Shown here: positions 1 through 12,595 of the stretch, one piece after another | How positions within the stretch are numbered: position 1 is the stretch's first letter | Layout: the number at the start of each line of letters is the position of its first letter | Origin: Thermothelomyces thermophilus ATCC 42464 | Lineage: Eukaryota; Ascomycota; Sordariomycetes; Sordariales; Chaetomiaceae | Length of the DNA stretch: 64,000 bases | Assembly (NCBI RefSeq): GCF_000226095.1 | Contig: NC_016476.1 | Coordinates: 3,534,001 to 3,598,000, forward strand | Direction of reading: 5' to 3' | Translations under genes and position numbers: made by a program | The notes under the pieces: generated by a model | Told to the model about the DNA's origin: nothing | Databases searched by the model: none | The model's input: the letters and a program-made list of their open reading frames with translations, nothing else

Positions 1-771
1 TCATTACTTTGGACGAACGAAGGTGAGATAGATGCCATCAAGAACCCTACACACGAGCACCATGAACTGAAATAGGTCTCATTAAGGATCAGGCGAAGCA
101 GAAACGGTTGTTTTTGTGCTGCGATGTCACTGGAATCAGCAATCTCAACTGTGTATGTATGTATATGTATACGTAGGAAAGCAACACAAAAAGCAGAAAT
201 AGGATGTTCAAGCTCAACAACGCAGCCCCAAGAAAGCAGACAGGAATTCAAGCGTCAAGAAACAAGAAATGACCTGAAAGCCCAAGGCATCCCTTGCTGT
301 TAACTCCTCTGAGGAAGGCAGCATAAGCACCACGAAGGCAAAGAGAACCAAGAACATTGATTACGCGGACCCGCGCTATTGTCCATCTCCAACCCATCCT
401 CCTAATGGTATAATAACCGTATAACCAACCTCCCCCCCCCCCCCCCCCCTCCTTTCCCTTTCCCTTGGTAACGCCCGAGAATAAACATAGCCCTGGCGCA
501 AAACCGACAAAGTATACTAACCGCAGCCGCGACGCCTTGGCCTCAACACCGACAAACACTTTCTTTCCATCGCCTATTCACTCTTCACAGCCAACCCCCG
601 GAATGCCATATTCTAATCCCGATATGGTATCACACTCGAGATCACATGCCGGTCATCCATCCATACGCCCTGACTACGACACACATCTCTCTTCCGATCC
701 CAAATTCTTCCCCCAACTAGGATCAACAATCGGTAAGGTGAATGGGATGATGAGACGAGAGAAGAGGCTAG
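1..771. other. 3' flank of the ApsB/Mto1 gene, no gene seen
   Basis: The first 771 bases lie downstream of the minus-strand ApsB/Mto1 gene. I see no convincing coding exon on either strand. The only notable element is a homopolymeric C run at about 431-448. The next gene to the left is outside the window, so this may include its flank. Confidence 0.6.
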
Positions 772-3700
772 CTACCTCCCCGCTGCCCGTCGTTTCTCCC
801 TCTCCAGATTCTCCCTCAGCATCGCCACCTCGTGCTCGGTCGCGTTGATCCGCTTCCTGGCCTCTTCCCGATCCAATATCCTACCCTCGCGTTCCGCTTT
901 GAGTTTATTCTCAAGATCCCGCAGCCGCAACATAAACTTCGGCTCCAGACTCCCGCCTCCCGACGATCCCCCGGGCGCACTAACGACCGCGCCCGGGCCC
1001 GGAGAGGAACTAGTATTTGCCGATGCTGTCGAAGCAGTTTGAGTGCCGGCGGTGGATGTGCTTGAGGAGTGATTCCCCCCGGCACCGTTGCCGCTTCTCT
1101 CCTGGCCGTGGCCATGATTTTGCGAATGCGACGCCTGCGTCGGTGTAGGTAGCGTGAGGGTATCGTCGTCCTCACCACCACCTCCGCCCGGCGTGTTCGG
1201 TGCGCCCGGACTCCCGCCCCTCGACCGCGCTAGGCCCACGTCCTCCCCGGCAGGCGACATAATCAGGTTCGACCTGCTGTGATGATGCTGGCTGAAGTAG
1301 TGCTGACCATGGCTGGTACTTCGCGACGGCGTCGCCACTGGCGCCGCAGACGTTCCCGGCCGAGTCAGACTGATCCTGCTACCCGATTTGGGGATCTTGC
1401 TCGCACTGGCCTTGGCTTTGGGTCCCGTCGGGACCGAAGGCGACGGGCTGCCCCCGGCGGGGTCGAGGCCACCGTCGCGTTCCGCTGATGCTGCGGCATA
1501 CGCGGCGCGTCGGGCCTCGGCTGCCGCGCGGAGCGTGTGGTTCTCGACCTTGAGCTGGCGGTAGGCGTCCTCGAGACGGGCAAGGCGAGCCTGGGTCTCG
1601 CTGAGAGTGTGCGAGTGAGGATTGATCTGGCCCGTGACGATGCCGTTTCTCACGATGGCCTCGAGGCGGTCGAGTTTCTTGGTGCGCTGCTCGAGATGGT
1701 TTTCGAGGGTTTGATATTCCCTCCAGAGCTCCTTCTCGACGGACTTGACCTTGCTCTGGAAGCTGCCGATGATGGTCTCTATCATCTTGACGGCGGCGAG
1801 GAGGTTCTTGCTGAACCCGGGAAGCATGGTGGCCACCGCCTCGAGGCTGGGCAGGGCGCGCCCATTGATCAGGCTGTTGTCATGGGCCCAGTCGGTGCCG
1901 CAGAGAGCGGACAGGCGGGTCCACAAGAGGAGAAGAAGGTTGTTGCGCTCGGTGAGCTGGTCTTTGAACGTGTTTTCGAGCTGCGACAGCCGTTTCTTGT
2001 CCTGCGCCTTGGCCTGTTCGAGTTCCATGATGCGCTGGTCTTGGGAGCTGACGGTGCGGGTGACATGTTGGTGGGTCTTCTGGAAGGTTTCGAACTGATG
2101 CTTGACATTGCGGTGGGCTTGCCGTTCCTTATCCAACAACTCGCCTAGCTTGCGCAACTCGAGGGCGTGCGACTCGAGCAGGGCGTCGCGCTGCTTGATG
2201 ATGCGGTCCTTCTCTGCGAGCGACGACTTGGTGGTGTCGAGATCGCGGACCGTGTTCTCGAGATCGCGCTGGAGTTTGGCAATGGACTGAAACACATGGA
2301 AGGTTAGCCTTGGTGAGTTAAGTTCGACGGTGGCCATAGAGTACCTACCTTGAGCAGACTCGACCTTGTCCCGTTCAAGTCGCCCAATGCCTCGCGCAGG
2401 TTATTCTCCAGCTCAAGCAACCTCTCCTTCCACTCGGTCGCTTCAACCTCCCTACTCGTCAGGCTCTTCCGCAACCTCCTCGCTTCGTCCTTGGCTGCCG
2501 ACGCCTCCTTGTTCAGCTCGTTGACAAACTGCTGAACCTCCTCCTTTTCGCGGTTCGCCACGATTTCGCGCTGGCGCCGCTCATTCGTCAGTCTCTGCTC
2601 GAGCTCCCGGGCGCGCTCCTTCTCGTCCCGCAGAGATTGCTCGGCATTAGCGAGCGCAGCCTCGAGGTCGCCGATGCGGATCTTGTCGCTCTCCTGTTCC
2701 TCCCGCAGGAAGGCAATCTCGCCCTGGCTGGACTCTTGCTGCACCGAGAGCCGGTTGGCCTTGTCGTTGGCCTCCACAAGCTTCGCCTCGAGCTCCTCGA
2801 GTTCCTTGTTGGCATCGCCGAGTTCCTGCTCAAGCTCTCGTATCCTGCGCAGCTTGGCCTCTTGCTCGTCCTCGAGTCTCACCAGCGCCTCGCTCATCTT
2901 GCGCATCTCGGCTTGCAGGGCGTCGAAGCTTTCGGTTCGGTCGTTGAGGTCGAGCTGCAGCCGCTCGATCTCAGCAGTTCGTTGGTCGGCCTCGCCCTCC
3001 AGCGCATCGATCTCCTCTTGTGCTTCCTTCCTCAGGGCCTCGAATTCGTTCTCGAGGTTGGAATGCTCCTGTAGCGCCTCGTCTCGCTCGGCTTGCAACT
3101 CCATCAAATCGTTCATGGCCGACTCGAGGTCTTCTTGCAACGCCGCAACCAGCTCCTCGGCCTGTTTCTTAGCCTCGACCGCCGCCTCAAAGTCCTCCAT
3201 ACAAGCATCCAGTTCCCTCTGCAGGTCTTGATTTTGCAGCTTTAGGCTGTTGTTCTTGTCTCGCAGCTCCGACATCCGGTTCTCGAGCTCCTCGATCTCA
3301 GCCTCATCAACCGTGGTACTCGTGACCCGTGTGGTGCCGCTGGCCCTGGATTGCGACCGCTCGTGCACTCCGGCACGGGAGGCGGACCGTTCCAGAAGAC
3401 TGTCAATGGTGGACGGGGCAGGGGCGCCACGTCGCTGCGCCATCTTGAGATCCTCAATTTCCTGGTATAACCGCTCCTTCTCGCGATTCCTCGAGGTGAG
3501 CATCGATGTCTGGGCTCCGACCTCGCGACGGAGCTCGGCGTTCTCGTGGCGAAGCTGTTCGGTCTCCCGCCGGAGCTCCTCGACGAGCGTGCTGGCAACG
3601 CTCATGACCCCGTTAGCGTCCGGGTCCCCCGAAGCGGACGCCCCTGACCTGGTGGCAGACAGGGCCCGTTCGCGAGACTTCTTGGTGATGTTGTAGATGT

Positions 3701-5708
3701 TTGTCGTGTGATGCATCGGGCCGATAGACGACTGGGCGGCGAGCTCCTGCTTGAGTCGGAAGATCTCGTCACGCAGGCGGCGGTTGTCTTCGTCGCTTTG
3801 CTCCCTCCTGGCAGTCTCCTGTTCGAGCAAGTCCTTCCAGACGTCCGCCTCCTCCTGGCGCTCAAGGTGCTCACCAAGCCGCTCTCCCGTCCTCTCTCCT
3901 AGCGCCCGCACCACCTCGGCCATGCGGCGCTTTTCAGCCTCTTTGTTCAGGTTCTCGTTCCTGAGCCGTTCGATTTCCGTCACGTATTCCTCCAGCTGCT
4001 CTCTGAGGTAGATTATCTCCTCCTCGCGTTCCCGAGCCTCCTGATCGTAAGCAGCGCTCTGATCGTCGTCGGACTGGGCGCTCTTAGCCGTCCCCGGCCG
4101 CTCCTCCTCGTCTTTGAGCTGTTTCTCCAGTTCCTTGACGCGCCGTCGGAGCATCTTGTTGTCGCGCTGGAGCACGGCCAGGCCCGTCTTGAGCTCCACG
4201 TTCTCCGAGATCATCTCCTTAATACCTTCTTCGGAGAGCTTGTCCAGCCGGTCGCTCAGGAACATGACCTTGAGTTTGAGGTCAAAATTCTCCTTGCTCA
4301 GACGCTCAATCGTGCTGCTCTGCTCCTTCAATGTCAGACTCCTGCCGTGCCGGCTTGCCGTGGACGTTCCAAAACCGCCCGCATCGGACGTCCCCGGGCG
4401 CGCCGGGGTTACCAAACCCCCTCGGTTCTTGTACTCCTTGGCCAGCGACTCTGGGACCTGCACGTCCCTAACATGACGGGCGATAACCGTGTCGGTCGGG
4501 GCGTCAAGTGCTGCGGTCTTGGCCGGCTTTGGCGTGTGTAGCTGGTCCCGGTTTGCTTCGCGCCGGGCCGCAGGCTGGGGAGAGGCGTTGTCGTCAACCT
4601 CTTCGAGCGTCTCCAGCTGACCAAAGGCGGGACCCGAGGAGTCGTGCAGGTCCTCAATACCACTAGCCATGCTTCCCATACTAATGGACCTGGACAGGGA
4701 ATTGTTGAAGCTCCTTGGCAAACCCGAGGAAGGCGCAGCCCCGCCCGACTGGAGGGCGTAGTCGGCACCCGCCCCAACAGTCACGTCGCTATCTGGATCC
4801 GTAAGAAGCGAAGATACCGAGGATCGTTGGCTGCCCATCCGACTCCTTAGGTACTTGGGACGTCTCGCGGTTTTGAGTGCCTGTCCTGGGGTATGCCCTG
4901 CGTCGGCGTGCTCTGCCTCGGCCGGCTCTGCCTCGGCCGAAGGCCCTTCTTGGCTTTCTTCATGGCTCGCCTGGGAGCGGGGGGCATCTGAGGTGGAGTG
5001 GAGCATCGAGTCGTCAAACGTCCGATATTGCTCATGCTGCTCTGTGGCGGCGGACTCATCGCGCTCGTGGCCGGCTTCGCTCCGGACCGACGCTGCCTGG
5101 GAGACAGCACGAGAAACCGACCTTGCCGTAGCTGCGGCGGTTGGCGATGAGGAAAATGCCTCGAGCGACGCCGTTCCGTTACCGACATCACCCGTGGGTT
5201 CTTCCGCGGCGGCGACAGACGGTTGCAGACCGGAGTCGTCACGGCCATATGACGCTCTCGATTCGGTGCGGCTCAGGGTTGGTAGCACCTGCGACCGGTC
5301 GAAAGACTCGTCTGCGTTGGGCCGGGAGCGTTCAGGGGCCGGTTTTTTGGAGGGCGAGTCGAAAACAAACGTGTCATCGAGGCCGTTGTTGGAAGTTGGA
5401 AGGGGCGAGAGCGGGGCGTTGAAGCTCGACTCGATATCTTGCAAGTGCTGGCGGACGATGATTTCCGCTTGGGAATCGGAGTGCTTCAGGTCCATGCTAG
5501 GGCTCTCGAGATAGCTGATCTCAGGAACAGCAAGGGCCGGGGGGTGAAGCGGGGGAATGTTTTCGGGCTTGAGCGCGCTGACGTCGGTACCACGGCGCGG
5601 TTGGTCAGGGAGCTGTTTCGACGGAGATGCGGGCTCGTCTTCCGACTCGGCTCTTTGTGCCGTGGATGGCCGGGAGACGGACTGATGCTCGTCGGTTTGG
5701 TCGTCCAT
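772..5708 (-). CDS. apsB: ApsB/Mto1-like gamma-tubulin complex anchor (anucleate primary sterigmata protein B)
   Basis: Two exons, 5708-2349 and 2286-772, with a 62-bp intron (GTAGGT...TTTCAG) joining in phase 0, give 1624 aa. Residues 1-450 are low-complexity and Ser/Glu-rich. Residues ~457-530 match the centrosomin motif CM1 (KEQSSTIERLSKENFDLKLK at 461-480), which recruits gamma-tubulin complexes. Most of the rest up to ~1300 is heptad coiled coil. After a Gly/Ser/His-rich stretch, the last ~55 residues form a charged helix (DLENKLKAEREGRILDREEA) resembling the Mto2-binding C-terminus of Mto1. In Aspergillus and fission yeast this family organises microtubules at non-spindle-pole sites, including septa and the nuclear envelope. 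The C-terminus argues for Mto1/ApsB rather than the CM1 protein Pcp1. The first ATG is the only sensible start and is followed in-frame by the conserved acidic N-terminus. Confidence 0.85.
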
Positions 5709-8700
5709 GTCGGCGTGTTTGGAGGGGCGGGAAGGAAAGCGGGAAGGCGCCTGGGATTCGGACCACGCAAGACTGTAACAGTGCTGCGGCGGGCGAGGTC
5801 ATGCGCACGTAATTCAATTGGTTGTTGTTATTGTTGTTGTTGTAGGGCGTAGTGTTGTCAGGGGCTCACGGCCATTCGATCGAACAGCGCATGCAATGCC
5901 ACTATCCCGAAGGCATGGTATGTAGCTACTCCGACTGGTTGGAAACTTGGCATGCGGTCTGGGGGCTCGGGCGCTGTTGAGTTTAGGTCGCACCTTGATC
6001 CTAGAGTTGCCGCGTCGGTGCACGATCCAGGGTCCAGACCCATTTGAGCTTTGGAGTCTGTGCTCAACCCCACTGTACCAAGCAGCTCCCGCTTCCCACG
6101 CGCCAATCGGGTTGCTCAGCGGAGCCTTACACCGACCACAGCAAACATTACATAGTAGACTTGCTACAAGTAGCGTACTACTGGTGTACGCACTTGTACG
6201 GAAGTGGTGGATGACGTTAACGAGTAAGGCCACATCATATATGGGGCACCGAAGGAGGAATGGTGAGCAACAAGGCTCGGAAAGGTCAAGTATTTTGGGG
6301 GGAGGAGGGGGGCCTGTGGGCTGTTGTTGACTGGGTGACGCATAAATACTCCAAACAATTTTAGATTACATCATTACATCATATCTGTTTACTGCGTACC
6401 TAAGTTGCAGGAGGGATGGGACGAGGGACGAACGAAGGGACTCGCAAACCGGTCCATGCAGAAGTCGGGGAGAGCACCGAAACCATTTCCTAGGCACTTT
6501 GGTCCCCTCAATGGAACTCAGTGGTAAGATGCAAACACTCAGTGATCCAATAATAGAATTCCAAAGTAGCAGTCAAGCCCCAAATGGGCGAAACATCTTA
6601 TGCTTCCGGAGTTCTCAACGTTTCCAACGGCCTCGTTGACGCCAGGAACAAAGGAGACTACATAGGCAGGTAGGTCTTTCACCTAGCACTATCTTTCCCA
6701 TTAACACTTCCAGATGCCAGATACCTAGCAGGTACCTAGCCATGATTGGGTCTTCGCTATCACTTTCGTTGATACACAGGCTGCGTACACACTCTCAGCT
6801 TCGCAACATGCTATCTCAGTTGCAATGCTCAGGACTAATGCACGAATGAATGCCTGGTTTGTTTAATAGTGTCATAATCAATGCCCTTAGTACTATACAC
6901 TACTGTCGTATGGCGTAAGAAAGGCAAACTGCGGGACCTGGCACTCCACCTTCTTAGCGCGGTTCTCAGATTTGTTGCTTGCGCCAAACGCCCTCCTTCT
7001 ACCGGTCTAACTCATTGTAATTAAAATGAGAGCATGCCACGGAGAATCGATTCTTCTCACCTCTCCATTTATTAGTTGTCTCTCATTCATGTTTCCCCCG
7101 GTCTTTTCGTGTCACAGAGGCCGCCTCGAGCCTGGAGCATTCCCCACGCAAGCTTGAACAAGTCCTCGAGGGAGTACACTCTGCAGTCGGAACAAATGGC
7201 CGTGCTATCAGAGGCATTCTTCTCACCCTTCGGACCTAGCTACAGCATATCAGGGCAGTCCTATTCGCATGCAATGTTCACGAGCCTGTCATAGAAGAAT
7301 ATACAGGATACCAAGCCGAAGAACACTTCATCGAGCACCCGCTTCTGCCATGAAGCCATCACACCGTTTGGCCGACCGTACTTGAGGGCACAACAATGTT
7401 CGGCTTCCCAGCGTTGCCAACACAACAGCGTCCACAAAGAAAACGGGGAAAAACAAAAATATGTCCCCTCCACCAGGTTCACGGTCCAAGTTGGGGAATA
7501 GTTCAGGAATCGAGCACCAACCCTGATTTTAAAGCTTGCGGAAGGGGAAGGGGGGAGGGGGGTATATTAAAGAGCATTGGTTCCTCCAGAAGAAGGCGCC
7601 TATAACTATCGGATCCTCTGCACTCACGCGCCAACAGCGGGTGCAGCCAAACACTCCCGCCTGCTGTTGGTGAACCGCTGGATGGTCCGTCTTGGCCTCG
7701 GAGACGGCCGCCTGCCCATTGGCTGAATCAGGGAACACTACAACACGAGTCGGCCTCCCGGCTCCGGCCCCCCCCCCCAGTAATTGCTCCGGCCTCTTCC
7801 CGGATCACAATCTCAGGCGGCATCTCCGGGGCCCGACAACCTCTATGACATGCGGCCGGTGCTGCGCCACCCCGGCTCAATGCCAAGCGCTGACGGTTTG
7901 AGGGCCGGAGAGGTCAGACCAAGGAATGAACGGTTGCTGTCCCGGTAGCGTCGCCATAATTCGCAGATATAGGTCACAGCCGACCATGGCCCTGCGGGTT
8001 TCCTCGGCAGGGGAAAGTCGCTGAATGTAGGTCGAGTTATCTAGACGAACTACATCAAGTCAAGATTACGCCACTCGGCTATGTTGATTTCAGGCGGCCC
8101 GCTTCAAAGCAGCAGATGGATGGGTGTTGCTATCGGCCGTAGGCTCACGTTGGCGTTTAAGCCAGGGACATGACCTTGAGCATGTTTTGAAACAGCTTCC
8201 AAGGCCAGCCTATGTCTTTACAACGTTCAAGCACCTTCTCTGGGCTACATGAAACCGAGTAGTGGTGCCCATTGTCGTTTGATGGTGGTTTTGCTGTTGC
8301 CGACGAATCGGACCTGCCTCATGGTATCTTTGTGACTATCAACACAAGGTCTAGGCCCCATCGTGGGCCACAGATTGGCCATGATGTTCGCTGCGAAGCC
8401 GGGTATGCCGAGGAGAGCACACCGAGCACCAACCGAGAAGACGGAAACTGCCACAGCACATCTGACAGGCCGGTAGGTTGTAGCTCTTGCCCTCCTCCTT
8501 TCTTGCCCGCTTGTGTTTCCTGTAGATAACTGATGGACTGCTGTAGGAGTGGAGTAATACTGAGTGGCATTTTCGGGCTTCGAATGGCGGTTTCTCCTAT
8601 CGTATGGAACGGCTGTATGATCTAGCGTAGATTCCCCCTTTTGTTTCGTCCCATGTTCGAGCTGGCGACTCCTTTTTCTCGGTTGCTGTCTTGTATAGGA

Positions 8701-9047
8701 AAGTGCTGCCTTGACAAAACCCCTAGCTGCATTAATCATGACATCTTGATCATTATTCTGCTTCAGTTTGACCGCAATATACATCATGCCCCGCCGCTAT
8801 AAACTCCTGACCCCAAATTGACCACAATATCACAAATCATCCGCAGTCCGTGACCCCGTGAGCCCAACTCCGTCTATCGATGCATCAGAATAACTCCAAA
8901 GAAGCCAAAAAAAAAAAGGCGTGATCCAAAAAGAGATAAAGGAAGATATCGGGCATAGAATCTCCGCGCGGCCCGTGTCCGTACTTCGACGAGGACGCGA
9001 GCCTCGAGGCCGTAAGGAAGGCATCAATGACATCAATCTTTGCCTCG
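5709..9047. other. Intergenic, 3.3 kb, no gene supported
   Basis: This stretch holds the divergent upstream region of the ApsB/Mto1 gene and the 3' flank of the MARVEL-like gene. Several open frames of 60-180 codons exist, but none has family motifs, a plausible codon pattern or linked exons. A (GTT)n-like run lies just upstream of the ApsB start, near 5820-5840. I found no tRNA, transposon or repeat structure here. Confidence 0.5.
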
Positions 9048-9720
9048 TCACGAATCGTCCGCAAAAACCTGATAAGCCATAACCATGATCCAGAGCAAGA
9101 AGATCGCGCCAACCAGCCCAAAAGCAAACACAGCCTGCCAGCTCTGGCAGATGCCCCTCTGCTCCAGCCACGCGAGCGTCTGCAGCGTCTCTCCGTTGGG
9201 CCGCGGGTCGGCGCCGAACACAAACAGGTTGCAGCTGGAGCTGACCGAGTTGGTAGGGCCCCACAGCTGGATCGAGATGACAATCAGGCCGACCATCCAC
9301 ATCACGAACAGGATGAAGCCGCCAATCATGACGATGGAGGGCAGCAGGCGGCGCCGAAAGATGAGCCAGAGGAGGAGCAGGATGAAGGCGACGCCCAGGG
9401 AGCCAACCGTGATGTAGTAGGGGAAATACCTGCGGGGCGGGGCGGGGAGCACGAGACGTGCCGTGTTAGCAGCTGCCGTTGGGGAAGCCTAAGGGGGGGG
9501 TTAGAGAAGAGCATCGGCGGGGAGCGCACCATGGTATTGGCAGCAGGAGAGCCTGCTGGATCTGGATAAAGGTCGCAAACACGCCAATAACGAGGCAGGA
9601 GGCAATCAGCATAATGAGCATCCAGATATTGAGCTGCACAGCCGACCAGTGGTATTTGTGGATGCGCTCGACGACGCGGCGCTCGTAAACGAGCGAGCCG
9701 CTTGTGACGGTAGACGCCAT
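9048..9720 (-). CDS. MARVEL-like four-helix integral membrane protein
   Basis: Two exons, 9720-9530 and 9429-9048, are separated by a 100-bp intron (GTGCGC...CCGCAG) that splits a Trp codon, giving 190 aa. Four hydrophobic segments are visible at about residues 27-50, 66-83, 88-107 and 160-182. The loop between TM3 and TM4 carries two cysteines (SSSCNLF and GICQSW), as expected for an extracytoplasmic disulfide. A short charged N-terminus precedes TM1. The M-shaped topology and size fit MARVEL-type fungal membrane proteins (Nce102-like, implicated in eisosome and membrane-domain organisation), but I see no diagnostic signature. The exact function is therefore unknown. The ATG at 9720 is the first in frame. 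Confidence 0.75.
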
Positions 9721-11438
9721 CGCGGCAAGTTGTGTCTCAGAGACGATTCGGTAGGTATCGGGTGAATCGAGGGTGTGTGCGGTTCAGAATCGGTGTTCCG
9801 GCAAACTCTGGGCTCGTGGTCGAAGATCGGGTTCGGCGTCGGCGCCGGCGCCGGGTCATGCACCAGGAGGGGCTTGTTCGGCGACGATGGCCGGCGGGGA
9901 GGACCCGAAGTTGGCCAAAGCGCTTCCCTGTATGGATTTCAAGAGAGCTTCTGGGAGTGGAAGCGACGCAGCGTGACGGCTTCCGCAGTGCCGCGGTGCT
10001 CCCTGCGATCCCTGCAAGGTAGAGTCACTGCACAAGCGTCCAACCTGCCTGCGTCGGACCGCACCGCCGTACAATGCCCTTCTGTTTCTAGTGGGGAGTC
10101 GCAAGAGCTCAGGAACCCAAGTCCAAGCCTGGCCTGAGAAAAAGAACGATTTTCGAACGGAACGGGGCTGCTCCCCTGTGCTCAAAGCTTTGCGACGAGG
10201 CGGACGCCTCGGGCGGTCGCAAACGGAGCGAGTGCCACGTTTGGTGCGTGCGTGGGGGTGGGAGAGGCTGGCGATGGATCCAAGCAATCAAGCAATCAAG
10301 CAAATCGGGTTTCGGTTTGGTGTTGACGGGATCCCCACCATTGGGTGGAGCGGGACTTTCGATATGAAGTGGCTGGGAAGAGAGGCCGGGTCTAAAGAAT
10401 CGGTCGGGGAGGCTGAGGTTGATGAGATAAAACCCGTCACGGTGAGGGCAAGGTGAAGACAATTGACATAATGCGATCCAATGCGGCAAATGCGACAGGA
10501 AGGGGAGAAGTTGGTTCCTACGAGGATTCCCGCGCCGCGCACGTCAGTCTCGTCGAGTGCGGGAGCTAAGATGGCTTGGCGCCCGTTTGTTTGTCGGTGC
10601 CTGACTGGACTAACCCGTGGGGGGCAGGGATTGAGTCGGCGGGCGGGACCCTGAGGAGGGGGAAGGAACGCACGCGGGGAGAATGACGAGAGAGTGTTTA
10701 GAGTGATTCATCGATGACCCCGATGCTTACACTAAGAGAGGAAAAAAATACTGCTTGCCTATCGTTTAAATCTACAGCTACAAATCGCCGATCGATCGGG
10801 CAGGAACAAGCCGGCGAAGGCAGGGGGATGGAAGTATAACACAGCCGGACATAGTCGCCAACCGTTTGACAACTCATCAGAGCGAGCTGTCAGGCGCTTG
10901 GTTCCTGCATCCAAAAACGCCGCTGGTTGGAGCGGCGTGAGTGGGCTGCAGCCAAACCTTAGCCCTTGCAGCCTTGTTGGTTGCTGGCGTTGACGTTGGG
11001 CTCCCAAGATCGGAATGCCGCGGCGCGAGGCCCACATGGAACCGGAGACCAACCAACAACAACCCCCCTGCACAAGGCGCGGCAACAGCCTACCGAAGTA
11101 TATCACGTAAGGAGATCAGGATGGGTCATTTCCTACGTCTTTAAATTCTGTGTCTAACCAGACGCCTGTCTACAGTCATAGAGATATAGAGATGAAGCAA
11201 TATGTCTGTATGTACATATAAATGACTAGCGAGCCGTGAAAACAGCGCCGAAAGGTGGTGCCAAGGAAAGAAAGTTCTGTCGTGTCCCGAGATCCGAGCC
11301 CTATGTAGAATTTGCGATTGAACCGCCCTTGAGCGCCACAAGAAGATCTGTGCCCGACAATTGAGATCTAACCGCAGACCAACCAAAACCCTGCGCCGCA
11401 ATCCGCTACGTCTTCGTCATCACACCCCGTTCCCCGCC
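9721..11438. other. Intergenic, 1.7 kb, no gene supported
   Basis: This is the upstream region of the MARVEL-like gene and the 3' flank of arginase. Open frames exist on both strands but none shows a conserved motif or a credible start with exons. Short direct repeats (caatcaag) occur near 10284-10300. No RNA gene was recognised. Confidence 0.5.
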
Positions 11439-12595
11439 TCACAGCAGGCTCTCGCCGAGAGCGCAGCGGACGAGGGAGCAGCCGGCTCGGACGGTCTCGT
11501 GGGCGCCCAGGTCGGTATCTGCCGCCAGGCGGGGGTTGACCTCGACGAGGTCCACCGCCACCAGGCTGCCGGTCTGGTGCACCGACTCGCAGATGAAGTC
11601 GCCCTCGCGCAGGGTTAGACCCCCACGCACCGGCGTGCCGGTCGACGGCGCCCACATGGGGTCGAGGGCGTCGACATCGAACGAGAGGTGGATCGGAGTG
11701 TCGTTGCCGATGTGCGCGAGCGCCATCTCCATGACGCGACCGATGCCGTGCCTAGATTTGCAACTGTCAGCCTTGACTCGCCCCGTTTTTCCCAAAGCGC
11801 GCCGGAAAAAAAATTGGCTTACTTGTCGATGTCAAACATGCTGAACGCCTTGATGCCATTCTCCCGCAGGATACGCTTCTCCCCGGCGTCCACATCCCGC
11901 AACCCAATGTACACCAGCTTCTTGACGCTCACCCGGTGCTCGTCCGTCAACCAGCCAAAGAACTCCTCCTTATCATCGCGCGCGAGGCCGGTCAGGAAGC
12001 TGACGGGCATTCCGTGCACGTTGCCGCTGCCGCTCGTCTCCGGGGTGTTGATGTCGGCGTGCGCATCGACCCAAATGACCGCAATGTCCCTCCCGATCCT
12101 CTCCCTGGTGGCCTTGGCGGTCCCCGCGATGGTGCCGATGGCGATGCTGTGGTCCCCGCCCAGGGTCAACACCAGCCTGCCTTCCTTGGCGTGCCTGTAG
12201 ACCTGTTCGGCGATGCGCCTCGTGACAGCCGACACGGCGCGGGGGTTCTTCATGCCGCGGTGGGGCGGGTCCTGCGCCGGCACGACGTCGGAGAACGAAT
12301 GCACGGCGTCATGGCCGTGCAGCCTGTAGCCGAGGTCGTCGCGCAGCTGTGTCAGCAGGCCCGACTCGATCAGCGCAGCGGGCGCCGCGTCGACTCCCGG
12401 CTTGGGCTGCCCGCCCGAGAAACCGACCGCGACGATCCCCAGGTCCTGGGGCTGCGACAGGAACTTGGATTCGATCATGGACGTGTTGTCCAGCCTGCCG
12501 AAGTGGCGTGGGGCGGGCTGCTTGGTGGTGGTGCAGGATTGCTGCGTCGCCGATGCGCTTTCGTTGAAATCGCCGCTGACACGGGAGGGAGACAT
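11439..12595 (-). CDS. aga: Arginase
   Basis: Two exons, 12595-11823 and 11751-11439, with a 71-bp intron (GTAAGC...ATCTAG) splitting a Lys codon, give 361 aa, the usual length for fungal arginase. It hydrolyses L-arginine to ornithine and urea. All binuclear manganese motifs are present: GGDHS (146-150), DAHAD (177-181) and SFDVDALDP (281-289), with the conserved catalytic His in GNVHGMP (His194). The family is cytosolic. The first ~39 residues are Ser/Thr/Gln-rich and not conserved; an internal Met40 precedes the arginase fold. In Neurospora, arginase is made as two forms with different N-termini, so Met40 could be an alternative start (inference). The gene symbol follows Neurospora usage. 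Confidence 0.95.

Noticed and set aside
1537-2148. 203-codon plus-strand frame
   Set aside because: Antisense to the coiled-coil exon of ApsB/Mto1; Leu/Glu-rich because coiled-coil codons read backwards this way.
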